Positions 18,002 through 25,616 of a stretch of 64,000 nucleotides of DNA are shown here, in pieces; within the stretch, counting starts at the first letter, position 1; every line of letters begins with the position of its first letter. The position numbers and the translations under genes are program-made. Source of the DNA: Oerskovia turbata. Lineage in GTDB: Bacteria > Actinomycetota > Actinomycetes > Actinomycetales > Cellulomonadaceae. Below the pieces are notes generated by a model. It did not search any database and was not told the origin of the DNA. It saw nothing but the letters and a program-made list of their open reading frames with translations. The stretch spans positions 1 through 64,000 of the forward strand of contig NZ_JOFV01000019.1 of assembly GCF_000718325.1 (NCBI RefSeq), in the 5' to 3' direction.

Positions 18002-18928
18002 TCACCGGTCGATCCCGTACCGCGCGTCCAGCCCGGCGTCGTGCGGCAGCGTCCCGAACGACGCGGTCCACGCGCCGTCGGCCGCGATCGACTGGCCCGA
18101 CACGTACGAGGACTCGTCCGAGAGCAGGAACGCGACCACGGCCGCGATCTCGGCCGACTCGGCGATGCGTCCGAGCGGCGGGCCCTCGGCGAGCCCGCGC
18201 TCCTCCGCCTCGGGGTCGACGGCGTTCGCGATCTGCGCGTCGAGGTGCGGCGTGCGGACCCCGCCCGGTGCGACCGTGTTGGCCCGGATGCCGTACCGCC
18301 CGTATGTCACGGCGACGCTGCGCGCGAGGGCGTCGATCCCGCCCTTGGTCAGCTCGTAGGCCGCGTGGTCGACGAACGAGGACCGCCCGTGGATCGATCC
18401 GACGTTGACGATCGACCCGCCGCTCACCTGGTCGGTGAACGCCTCGACCGCGGCGGCGGCCCCCCAGAGGTAGCCCAGGCCGTTGATCTCGACGACGTCG
18501 CGCGCCGTGCGTTCGATCTCCTCGGCGCGCGCGGGGTCGCCGAGCGCGTGCAACGGCGTGGTCCTGGTGATGCCCGCGTTGTTGACCCAGCCCGCGAGCG
18601 GCGCGAGGGCCCGGGCGACGCGCGCGGCCTCGCGGTGCGACTCGCGGTCGCGCGAGTCGGCGAGCACCACGGCGGCACAGAGGCCTTCCTCGACGGTCCC
18701 CGAGCCGGCGCTCCGTTCGAGCCCGACGACGGTCCACCCGTCGGCGGTCAGCCGCGCCGCGATCGCCCGGCCGATGCCCTTGCCGCTCCCGGTCACCACG
18801 ACGCTACGGGTCGCGGCTGGTCCTGGTACGGGGGCTTGTTCGGTCGGGTTCTGGGCGGACACCCGTCCTTGCTCGTCGTCGTGCCCGACGGCGGAGCCCG
18901 CTCCAGGCGTGCTGGTCGGGTCGGTCAT
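18002..18928 (-). CDS. SDR-family oxidoreductase with extended N-terminus
   Basis: 308 residues. After a 40-residue low-complexity leader (not a signal peptide) come TGSGKGIGRAI, WVNNAGITRT, VNVGSIHGRSSF, YELTKG (catalytic Tyr/Lys) and VSGQSIAADGAW. Start ATG 18928 has GGAGG four bases upstream and overlaps the stop of the enolase-superfamily gene (ATGA). It is the last gene of a four-gene coupled operon led by the ceramidase-like gene at 22825. In non-phosphorylative deoxy-sugar routes an SDR oxidises the 2-keto-3-deoxy acid made by the preceding dehydratase; this gene is the best positional candidate. Confidence 0.88.
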   Translation of the reverse strand: MTDPTSTPGAGSAVGHDDEQGRVSAQNPTEQAPVPGPAATRSVVVTGSGKGIGRAIAARLTADGWTVVGLERSAGSGTVEEGLCAAVVLADSRDRESHREAARVARALAPLAGWVNNAGITRTTPLHALGDPARAEEIERTARDVVEINGLGYLWGAAAAVEAFTDQVSGGSIVNVGSIHGRSSFVDHAAYELTKGGIDALARSVAVTYGRYGIRANTVAPGGVRTPHLDAQIANAVDPEAEERGLAEGPPLGRIAESAEIAAVVAFLLSDESSYVSGQSIAADGAWTASFGTLPHDAGLDARYGIDR

Positions 18929-20361
18929 CGGTCCTCCTGGTCGTCGAGCATGCGGTTGTCGTCGGTCGAGCATGCGGTTGTCGTCGTTCCGGGGCCAGTT
19001 TCGGACGCCAACCGCATGCTCGGCAGCGAGGGGGTGGGGTCGAAAGTGAAGTAGGTGGGCGAGAGGGCGAAGCCCAGGCCGGGGGCCTCGGGCGGCAGCG
19101 CCGTGCCGGCCGAGAACTCGGGACCGCCCTCGACGAGCAGCGGGGCCGGGTCGTAGGGGTTGCCCTGCGGCGAGCGCTCGAACGTCTCGACCCCGATCCC
19201 CGCGGCGCCTCCCAGGTGCACGCTGACCTCGGGGTACACGTGGCTCGACGTCACGAGCCCCGCGTCCTGCCACGACCGGACCAGGGGGTCGGCCGCGGTG
19301 AGGCCACCGATCCCGACCACGTCAACGCGCGCCACGTCGAGCGCGCCGAGCGCAGCCAGCCGCGCGAGGACCTCAGGGTCCGTGACCTCGTCGCCGATCG
19401 CGAGCGGCAGCCCCGTGACCTCGCGGATGCGCGCAGCCCCGGCGGCGTCCTCGGGCAGCACGGGGTCCTCGAGCCACGCGAGCGCGGGCGGTTCCCCGGC
19501 CGGTGCCGGAGCGCCGATCCCCCACGCGTCGAGGTCCGCGAGCGCCTCGTCCGCGTCGCGCCAGCCGAAGCCCACGTCCACGACGACGCCGGTGCGACCG
19601 GCCTCGGTCTCGCGGCCCGTGACCCCGGGCAGCTCGTCGCGCAGGATCGCGAGCAGGTCGCGCATGAGGTCACGGTCGGGGGAACGCGAGATCTTGAGCA
19701 GCGGCCAACCGTCGCGGGCACGGTCGAGCACCTCGTCGGCGACGGCGCGGGCCGTGCGTCCGGGGGTCGGGTAGGCCGCGACGAGGATCGCGGGCCGCGG
19801 CGCCGGGACGACCGGCCCGGCCGGGTCCCCGCTCGGCCCCTGACCAGGGCGGGTCGACCACGGGACCTGTGCGGCGCCGTCGGGCACGAGGGGTACGACG
19901 GGCGCAGGGGGCACAGGGGGCGCGGCAGGTTCCAGGAGGCGCCACACCGGTACCCCCGCGACCTTGCCCGCGACGTCCCACAGCGCGACGTCGACCAGGC
20001 CGATCGCCCGGCGCACCAGACCCACGCGCCCCACGATCGCCGACCCGCGCAGCGCGGCGTCCCATGCCGCGCGCACCCCCGCGGCCGGGTCGTCGACGGG
20101 CAGGTCGCGACCCACGACGTGCGGCGCGACGAGACGCTCGACGATCTCCGCCATGGGCGCCTCGCGCGTCAGGGCGTAGGAGACGCCCGTGACCTCGGTG
20201 CCGTCGGGCAGGACCGCACGGACCTGGACCCCCACGTACTCGCGGCGCGTGACCGTCATGGCCCCGAGCTGCAAGGGCCGCTGCAGGGCGACGACGGTCG
20301 TCGACGTGCGGACGTCGGTGAAGCGCGCGAACCCGCCCGGGCTCGTGGTCCGGCTCGTCAT
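18925..20361 (-). CDS. Enolase-superfamily sugar-acid dehydratase
   Basis: 478 residues, mandelate racemase/muconate lactonising type. The N-terminal capping domain is followed by the barrel with Lys223 (LLKIS), metal ligands Asp262 (VVVDVGFGW), Glu298 (WLEDPV), Glu325 (IGDEV) and His374 (SSHVYPEVSVHL). Expected reaction: dehydration of an aldonate to a 2-keto-3-deoxy acid. A Pro/Ala-rich insert spans about 145-190. From residue 446 the protein is encoded by a copy of an intergenic palindromic repeat, giving a 33-residue tail that is not family sequence. ATG 20361 overlaps the upstream SDR stop. Substrate (fuconate, rhamnonate or other) cannot be decided. Confidence 0.87.
   Translation of the reverse strand: MTSRTTSPGGFARFTDVRTSTTVVALQRPLQLGAMTVTRREYVGVQVRAVLPDGTEVTGVSYALTREAPMAEIVERLVAPHVVGRDLPVDDPAAGVRAAWDAALRGSAIVGRVGLVRRAIGLVDVALWDVAGKVAGVPVWRLLEPAAPPVPPAPVVPLVPDGAAQVPWSTRPGQGPSGDPAGPVVPAPRPAILVAAYPTPGRTARAVADEVLDRARDGWPLLKISRSPDRDLMRDLLAILRDELPGVTGRETEAGRTGVVVDVGFGWRDADEALADLDAWGIGAPAPAGEPPALAWLEDPVLPEDAAGAARIREVTGLPLAIGDEVTDPEVLARLAALGALDVARVDVVGIGGLTAADPLVRSWQDAGLVTSSHVYPEVSVHLGGAAGIGVETFERSPQGNPYDPAPLLVEGGPEFSAGTALPPEAPGLGFALSPTYFTFDPTPSLPSMRLASETGPGTTTTACSTDDNRMLDDQEDR
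18944..19034. repeat. Palindromic repeat family A, copy 1 (inside a gene end)
   Basis: Two direct units starting TCGAGCATGCGGTTG (18944 and 18966) face an inverted unit CCAACCGCATGCTCGG (19008-19023), followed by a CAGCGAGGGGGTGGGG tail. Copies 2 and 3 lie at 23974 and 30254. Unlike them, this one lies within an open reading frame, forming the end of the enolase-superfamily gene on the minus strand. Confidence 0.85.
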
Positions 20362-21173
20362 TCCGGCTTCTTCGCGAGCGGGACGCCGTAGTCGACGATG
20401 AACCCGCCGTCGACGTAGAGGGTCTGGCCGATCACGTACTGCGACTGGTCGGACGCGAGCCAGCTCACGGCGTTCGCGATCTCCGAGGCGTCGGCGAGGC
20501 GGCCCGCGGGGATGCGCGCGAGGATCGTCTCCTCCGTGAGCGTCCCGGCCGCGACGCCCTGGCGGAAGACGCCCGTGTCGATGTACCCGGGCGCGACCGC
20601 GTTGACCCGTACCCCGCGCGCGGCCCACTCGGCCCCCGCCGTCGAGGTCAGGCCGATCACGGCCGCCTTGGTCGTCGAGTACGGGGCCCGGCCCGCGGAG
20701 CCGCGCGCCGAGACCGAGGAGATGTTGACGATCGCGCCGCGGCCCGCGGCGAGCATGTGCCGGCCCGCGGCCTGGAGGCAGGTGAAGACGCCGTGCAGGT
20801 TGACGTCGACCACGGCCTTCCACTCGTCCCAGGTCAGGTCCTCGATGCCGCGGTGGCGCTGGATCCCGGCGTTGTTGACCAGGACGTCGATGCTGCCCGT
20901 CGCGGCGGCGAGCGCGTCGAACGCTGCCCCCACCGCCGCGTGGTCCGTGACGTCGAGGGGCATCCAGACCAGGCCCGGCTCTGCGGGCAGGTCCGCGAGG
21001 TCGAGCGTGGGCAGGTCGTGCTGGACGACGTCCGCGCACACCACGCGGTGGCCGTCGGCCGCGAGCCGCTCGGCGATCTGCCGTCCGATGCCCGCCGCGC
21101 CGCCCGTGACGATCGCGGTGCGGAGCGGGGCTGCGGGTGTGCCGGGCGTGGTCGGGGTGGTCGTGGTGCTCAC
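20358..21173 (-). CDS. SDR-family dehydrogenase
   Basis: 271 residues from GTG 21173, which has GGAGG four bases upstream and overlaps the stop of the ceramidase-like gene (GTGA). SDR motifs: TGGAAGIGRQIA near residue 24, LVNNAGIQRHRG, INISSVSARGSAG with catalytic Ser, YSTTKA (catalytic Tyr/Lys) and IGQTLYVDGGF at the C-terminus. Similar enzymes act as L-fucose/L-rhamnose or gluconate dehydrogenases. In this operon it precedes the dehydratase and is a candidate for the first sugar oxidation step. Substrate is inferred from context only. Confidence 0.9.
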   Translation of the reverse strand: MSTTTTPTTPGTPAAPLRTAIVTGGAAGIGRQIAERLAADGHRVVCADVVQHDLPTLDLADLPAEPGLVWMPLDVTDHAAVGAAFDALAAATGSIDVLVNNAGIQRHRGIEDLTWDEWKAVVDVNLHGVFTCLQAAGRHMLAAGRGAIVNISSVSARGSAGRAPYSTTKAAVIGLTSTAGAEWAARGVRVNAVAPGYIDTGVFRQGVAAGTLTEETILARIPAGRLADASEIANAVSWLASDQSQYVIGQTLYVDGGFIVDYGVPLAKKPE

Positions 21174-22825
21174 TGGTCCTCCGTGGAAGTCTGCGCAGGT
21201 GCGGGCGTCGTCGCCAGGGTGTCGACGAGGTGGTTCGCGTGCTGCTCGAGCCGCGCGAGCGAGCCGGGCGCAAGCGGCGACTGCCACGCCTGGTAGGCGC
21301 CTCGCACGTACGCCTGGTCGGTCGGCAGGTAGACGAAGCCGGGGCCGTTGGTCAGGTTCGCGACCACCACGGGGTGGTCGCCCGCGTGCTCGCGGACCGT
21401 CCGCTGGAAGCGCGAGTAGGCCTCGCCCGGGTGCGCGACGAGGAACCCGTCCCCGATCTGCCACACCCACGTGGGGTGCTCGACGGTCGGGCCGGTCACG
21501 TAGCCGTCGCGCAGGTTGCGCGCGCGGCGCAGCCGCTCGTCACGGCTGCGCGGGTCGATGTCGGCCCACTCGGCCTCCATCTGCGCGAGGCTCGGCAGGT
21601 CCCGCAGGTCCAGCACGACGGCGTCGCTCACCGCGCGCAGCACGCGCGAGCTCTCGACGGGGCGCGGCTCCCACAGGCCCAGCGGTGCTCCGGACTGCAC
21701 GACGTGCGTGAGCTCGAGGGCCGTCCCAGGGGGCGGCAGCTCGGCGAGCGCCGCGAGGACCGCGTGCCCGAGCGAGAGACCGTGCCGGTCGGCGACCGCC
21801 ACGTCCCCCGTGTACTGCTCGCGCGGCGCCAGCTCGCCCGAGGCGCCCTGGAGGAACGCGACGGGCGCCCCGGTCGCCTCCTCGACGAGGTCACGCATCG
21901 CGCCCACGTAGTCCGGGGAGACCAAGGTGTTCTGCCACGCGAGCGTCGTGGGGTGGCACGCGTAGTTGACGACGGTCGCGAGGGGCGTCGTGGTCGGCAG
22001 AGGCTCTCCGGGGGCGGCGGGCTCGACCCGGCTGAGGCGGCCGATCACGACGGTGTCGTCGGTCGCGTCCTGCGGAACCGTCGGGTTGAAGCCGATCACG
22101 GGGAGCCCGAAGTCCTCGGCCACGTCCGCCGTGGCGCACGACGCGCCGGGGTCCGTGTCCACGTGCTTGCCGGGCGCCGTGTCGACGGGTTGGCCGTGCG
22201 ACCCGCCCGCGCCGAGGATCAGCTCGCGGTCCGCCGCGAGCGAGCACCGTCCCGTCGTCCACTCGAGCGTCGCGGGGGCGAGCGTGGCCACGGCCTCGCG
22301 GCCCGCGTCGACGGCCTGCACCGCGAGGTGCTCGAGGTAGGCGGGGACGAGCTCGCCACCTTCGAGGTCGGCGTCGTGGCTGCACAGCACCGGGCCCGCG
22401 TGCGTGTGGGACAACGAGATGAGCAGCCGCTCGGGCGGCAGGCCGAGGCCCGCGAGGACCGCGTCCCGGACGCCGCGCTCGTCGTCGACGCGGCGCCACC
22501 ACGTGGCGTCCACGGTGATCATCACGAGCGGTTCGCCCCGGGGGGCACCGGTGCGCTCGGGGTGCGCGGCGCCATCGGGCGTGCCGACCTGCGCGGGGCG
22601 AGCGGCGCCGTCGGGCGTGCGGCGCGACGGCGAGGTGCCGGCCGACTCCTGCGCGAGGGCGATCGCGGTGAGGGTCATCGTGCGGTGCGTGCCCCGGGAG
22701 GCGTTCCAGTCGGCGGGCCCCCAGTTGCGGGCGCGGATGCCCACGGGCGGCGTGACGTCGCGGCGGGCTACGCCTGCCAGTCCGCGGAAACCGGGCACCG
22801 TCACCCGGTCGTGCAGGGACACCAT
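21170..22825 (-). CDS. Neutral/alkaline ceramidase-like protein, apparently cytosolic
   Basis: 551 residues. N-terminal VARRDVTPPVG, SHTHAGP (about residue 138, zinc-ligand histidines), NYACHPTTL and the FLQGASGELAPREQY segment match the catalytic domain of neutral ceramidase-like hydrolases, including the zinc and nucleophile-loop patterns. There is no signal peptide, and the C-terminal immunoglobulin-like domain of true ceramidases is absent. Residues 67-95 carry a duplicated TPDGAA-type segment. It leads a coupled operon of sugar-acid enzymes behind a cluster operator, so an amidase or esterase acting on a modified sugar seems more likely than a ceramidase. ATG 22825 has GAGGAGG six bases upstream. 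Confidence 0.75.
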   Translation of the reverse strand: MVSLHDRVTVPGFRGLAGVARRDVTPPVGIRARNWGPADWNASRGTHRTMTLTAIALAQESAGTSPSRRTPDGAARPAQVGTPDGAAHPERTGAPRGEPLVMITVDATWWRRVDDERGVRDAVLAGLGLPPERLLISLSHTHAGPVLCSHDADLEGGELVPAYLEHLAVQAVDAGREAVATLAPATLEWTTGRCSLAADRELILGAGGSHGQPVDTAPGKHVDTDPGASCATADVAEDFGLPVIGFNPTVPQDATDDTVVIGRLSRVEPAAPGEPLPTTTPLATVVNYACHPTTLAWQNTLVSPDYVGAMRDLVEEATGAPVAFLQGASGELAPREQYTGDVAVADRHGLSLGHAVLAALAELPPPGTALELTHVVQSGAPLGLWEPRPVESSRVLRAVSDAVVLDLRDLPSLAQMEAEWADIDPRSRDERLRRARNLRDGYVTGPTVEHPTWVWQIGDGFLVAHPGEAYSRFQRTVREHAGDHPVVVANLTNGPGFVYLPTDQAYVRGAYQAWQSPLAPGSLARLEQHANHLVDTLATTPAPAQTSTEDQ

Positions 22826-22858
22826 GGATCCTCCTCGAGCCTGTGCGTCAACCCTCGA

Positions 22859-22870
22859 ATGCTATAGCAT
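22859..22870. promoter_or_regulatory. Cluster operator copy 3 (ATGCTATAGCAT)
   Basis: Perfect 12-base palindrome 33 bases upstream of the ceramidase-like start and about 175 bases upstream of the GntR gene on the other strand; it may control the operon and the regulator together. Confidence 0.78.
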
Positions 22871-23045
22871 GCAGTGAAGGGGCGAGCCGTCCGGTGGCCC
22901 TTCACCTCGAAGGTGGCACAACGGTGCGCCCCGCGCAGACCTCACCCCCCGGCACGCACTGCGGGCGAGGAGCCGGGCCCAGTTCGCCGACCGCTATCCT
23001 TCGGGGCACCTCCCGGATCGGACCGCAGAACACTACGGAGAACCC

Positions 23046-23762
23046 ATGGCGCTCAAGAGCGTGCCCGACCTGAACGTCGCCGACCGCGTGACCGTCGAGC
23101 TGCGAGAGGCGATCTTCAGCGGCGACCTCGCGCCCGGGTCACGCCTCGTCGAGCGCAAGCTCGCCGAACGCCTCGGCACCAGCCACATCCCCGTGCGCGA
23201 GGCCCTCACCCGCCTCACCGAGGAAGGGCTCGTCGAACGCCTCCCCCACCGGGGCGCCCGCGTCGCCGCGCTCACGAGCCGCGACCTCGAGGAGATCTCG
23301 AGCCTGCGCACGCTCCTGGAGCAGTTCGTCGTCGTGCGCGTGCAGGCCGAGTGGGACGCCAAGACCGAGGCACGCCTGCGCAAGACCGTGCAGCAGATGG
23401 TCGACGCCGCCGAGCGCGGCTCCTCGGCCCGCGTGTTCGAGCTCGACCGCCGCTTCCACGAGCAGCTCTGGGAGCTCGCCGACCACCGCATGCTCATGAC
23501 CATCACGTCCCAGCTCCGTTCCCGGATCACGGGCTTCCTGCGCGCCGCGAACGTGGCGCTCGACCCCGAGGCCCGGGTCGCGCACGCCGAGACGCACCAC
23601 CTCATCATCGACGCGATCGCGAGCGGCGACCCCGAGCGGGCGCGCGCCGTCATGGCCGAGCACATCGGCGAGGCCGCGGCACGGCTCGAGAGCCACACCG
23701 AGGACGCCGACGTCGCCGAGGAGCCCACGGTGGAGGCGGAGTCCGAGGCCGGGGGCGCCTGA
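23046..23762 (+). CDS. GntR-family regulator, FCD (FadR-type) domain
   Basis: 238 residues. An N-terminal winged helix (VTVELREAIFSGDLAPGSRLVERKLAERLGTSHIPVREAL region, about 12-52) is followed by an all-helical FCD ligand domain with metal-type residues: Asp in FELDRRFHEQL, His in the same helix, ETHHLIIDAI and AEHIGEAA. FCD regulators commonly repress sugar-acid genes and are released by a pathway intermediate. ATG follows ACGGAGAACCC (GGAG six bases upstream). It lies between divergent operons carrying TTGCTATAGCAA sites, whose TTG-N6-CAA form resembles sites of related GntR proteins. It is therefore the best candidate regulator of the cluster. The tail is acidic and low complexity. Confidence 0.9.
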   Translation: MALKSVPDLNVADRVTVELREAIFSGDLAPGSRLVERKLAERLGTSHIPVREALTRLTEEGLVERLPHRGARVAALTSRDLEEISSLRTLLEQFVVVRVQAEWDAKTEARLRKTVQQMVDAAERGSSARVFELDRRFHEQLWELADHRMLMTITSQLRSRITGFLRAANVALDPEARVAHAETHHLIIDAIASGDPERARAVMAEHIGEAAARLESHTEDADVAEEPTVEAESEAGGA

Positions 23763-23793
23763 CCGAGGAGGGGTCGTCGTGCCGTCGCTCGCG

Positions 23794-23855
23794 TCGAGCG
23801 TGCAGTTCGGGTGGTCACGCACCCGGTCCTGACAGCCCGAACGTCACGCTCGACG
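23794..23855. terminator. 19-nt-arm hairpin after the GntR gene
   Basis: Arms 23794-23812 and 23837-23855 pair except for one adjacent two-base mismatch, around a 24-base loop. It starts 32 bases after the regulator stop. Confidence 0.65.
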
Positions 23856-23973
23856 ATCATCAGGCCAGGCGGGCCTCGCAGGACACGTCGAGGAGAGCGT
23901 CGAGCACCTCGACCGTCGAGCCACGCACGACGTCGGGCGCCCGCTCCTCGCACCGGGGACGGTGCGGCGATCG

Positions 23974-24064
23974 TCGAACATGCGCAGAGCGCTCCTCGAA
24001 CATGCGGTGGGCGTCGGAATCGTGGCGATTCACGACGGTAACCACATGTTCGGCAGCGAGGGGG
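23974..24064. repeat. Palindromic repeat family A, copy 2 (degenerate)
   Basis: Same plan as copies 1 and 3: TCGAACATGCGCAGAG (23974), TCGAACATGCGGTGGGCG (24x start near 23997) and the inverted unit GGTAACCACATGTTCGGC (24037-24054) with a GCGAGGGGG tail. It lies in the 494-base gene-free stretch 23763-24256, which also holds the regulator terminator and operator copy 4; I see no further gene or RNA there. Confidence 0.75.
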
Positions 24065-24165
24065 GACGGTCGAGGGATGGACACTTCGTGCGAGGTCCAG
24101 CCCGACCTCGCACGTGCTTCGTTGCCGTGCATCGTTCACTCGAGAACGTGGATGCGAGACTATTC

Positions 24166-24177
24166 TTGCTATAGCAA
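24166..24177. promoter_or_regulatory. Cluster operator copy 4 (TTGCTATAGCAA)
   Basis: Perfect 12-base palindrome 79 bases upstream of the GNAT gene. A TATTCT -10 candidate (24161-24166) touches its left end, so a bound repressor would cover the transcription start. Confidence 0.8.
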
Positions 24178-24256
24178 ACCGTCAAGGCGAAGCCGCCGAC
24201 CGCCCCGCGCGCGCCGCCTCACCTGCACCGACGCACCCCGCTCATCGAGGAGCCCC

Positions 24257-25318
24257 ATGGAACTGCGCACCGTGACCCCCGCCGACCTCCCGTCGCTGTA
24301 CGCGCTGTGGGCCATGGCCTTCGATGCCCCGCTCATGGTCCCGGTCTACGAGACCGACCCCGGCCGGCTCGACCGTACGGTCGTCGCGATCCTCCCCGGC
24401 CCGACCCCCGCCGCGGACCGCGTCGTCGCCTCGGTCTGCTGGACCCCCCGCACGCTCGTCGGCCTCCCGGGCCCCGACGGGGCGACCACCACGCTCACCG
24501 TGGGTGGCGTCGCGAACGTCGCCTCGGCGCCGGACATGCGCGGGCGCGGCCTGATCCGTCTCGCCCTCGCCGAGGCGGTCGCACGCATGGACGCCGCGGG
24601 CATGGACGCCTCGCTGTTGTTCACGGGCACCCCGGGCGTCTACCGACCGAGCGGCTGGGAGACCTTCGAGGTCCCCGTCACCCGCGGCCTCCTCCTGCCC
24701 GACGGCGCCGCTCGCCCCGAGCGGCCCGGCTCGACCGGGGTCGTCGCTCACCACGAGCGCTCGCCCCGTGCGAACTCCCCCGTCCCCACGACGTTCCCCG
24801 CCTGGGACGCCGACCTCCCGTGGCAGGACCTCGCGACCCTGCACGACGCGTTCCACGCCGCCCCCCTGACCACGCGCCGCACGGCCGAGCACTGGGAGCA
24901 CCGGATCCCCCTCTGGTACTCCGCGGCTGAGCTCCTCACGGCGCGGCGCCCCGACGGGTCGATCGTGGGCTACCTGGTCGTGGAGGTCGAGGGCGAGGTG
25001 CTGCGCGTGCGGGAGCTCGCCGTCGGGCCTGGTGACGCGACGGCGCCCGAGCGGCGCGGGGCGCTCGACGTGCTCGCGCGCGCCGCCCGTTCGCTGGCCC
25101 GCGAGCGCGGGGCGACTCGCGCAGAGGTACGCCTGCCGCGCGTCTCGGCCGCGGCGGCGCTCACCGACGCGCTGCTCGCACGGGGCGGTCGCGAGACGGC
25201 GTCGGACGCGACGGGCATGCTGCGTCCGGTCCTGCGTTCGACGGCGGAGATCGACGCCCTGTGCGCCACGACGAGCGGCCCCACGGCGGGCTTCCACTGG
25301 CCCGGGGACTACCTGTGA
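24257..25318 (+). CDS. GNAT acetyltransferase, two-domain Eis-like
   Basis: 353 residues from ATG 24257 with GAGGAG four bases upstream. The N-terminal GNAT domain shows VANVASAPDMRGRGLIRLALAEA (acetyl-CoA loop RGRG at about 95-99) and YRPSGWETFEVPV; a second acetyltransferase-like half follows (VGYLVVEVEGEVLRVRELAVGPGDATAPE). This tandem arrangement recalls Eis-type N-acetyltransferases but lacks a clear C-terminal SCP2 domain. It sits behind a cluster operator next to the GntR gene, so it may acetylate an amino sugar or a pathway intermediate. Acceptor unknown. Confidence 0.78.
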   Translation: MELRTVTPADLPSLYALWAMAFDAPLMVPVYETDPGRLDRTVVAILPGPTPAADRVVASVCWTPRTLVGLPGPDGATTTLTVGGVANVASAPDMRGRGLIRLALAEAVARMDAAGMDASLLFTGTPGVYRPSGWETFEVPVTRGLLLPDGAARPERPGSTGVVAHHERSPRANSPVPTTFPAWDADLPWQDLATLHDAFHAAPLTTRRTAEHWEHRIPLWYSAAELLTARRPDGSIVGYLVVEVEGEVLRVRELAVGPGDATAPERRGALDVLARAARSLARERGATRAEVRLPRVSAAAALTDALLARGGRETASDATGMLRPVLRSTAEIDALCATTSGPTAGFHWPGDYL

Positions 25319-25380
25319 CGCGACCGTCGGCGCGGTTCCCCAGGCGGGCTCGGCGGACCTGGCGAGTCGTCACCAACCTC

Positions 25381-25409
25381 TTGACATTGCTATAGCACCG
25401 GCCTAGTCT
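25381..25409 (+). promoter_or_regulatory. Promoter with operator copy 5 in the spacer
   Basis: TTGACA (25381-25386) and TAGTCT (25404-25409) are separated by 17 bases, and TTGCTATAGCA occupies 25387-25397 directly between them. Repressor binding here would block polymerase. The predicted transcript has a leader of about 200 bases before the first beta-helix gene, in which I see no further feature. Confidence 0.8.
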
Positions 25410-25616
25410 CCGGGAGATGCCCGATTCATCCGGACGCAACGAAGCGCATCCATCCTGCTGTCGCGGCCTGCCGCGCCCAGCCTGAACCGTCCCTCTCGCC
25501 CCGTCCCCGGTCACCGCAGCCCCGGCCCGCCGGACTCCACCCGCACTCCCCCGTTGCCGCGCGTCGGCCACGCCTGAACGGACCCGTCTCATCGACTCGT
25601 CCGAAGGGTGACCCAC

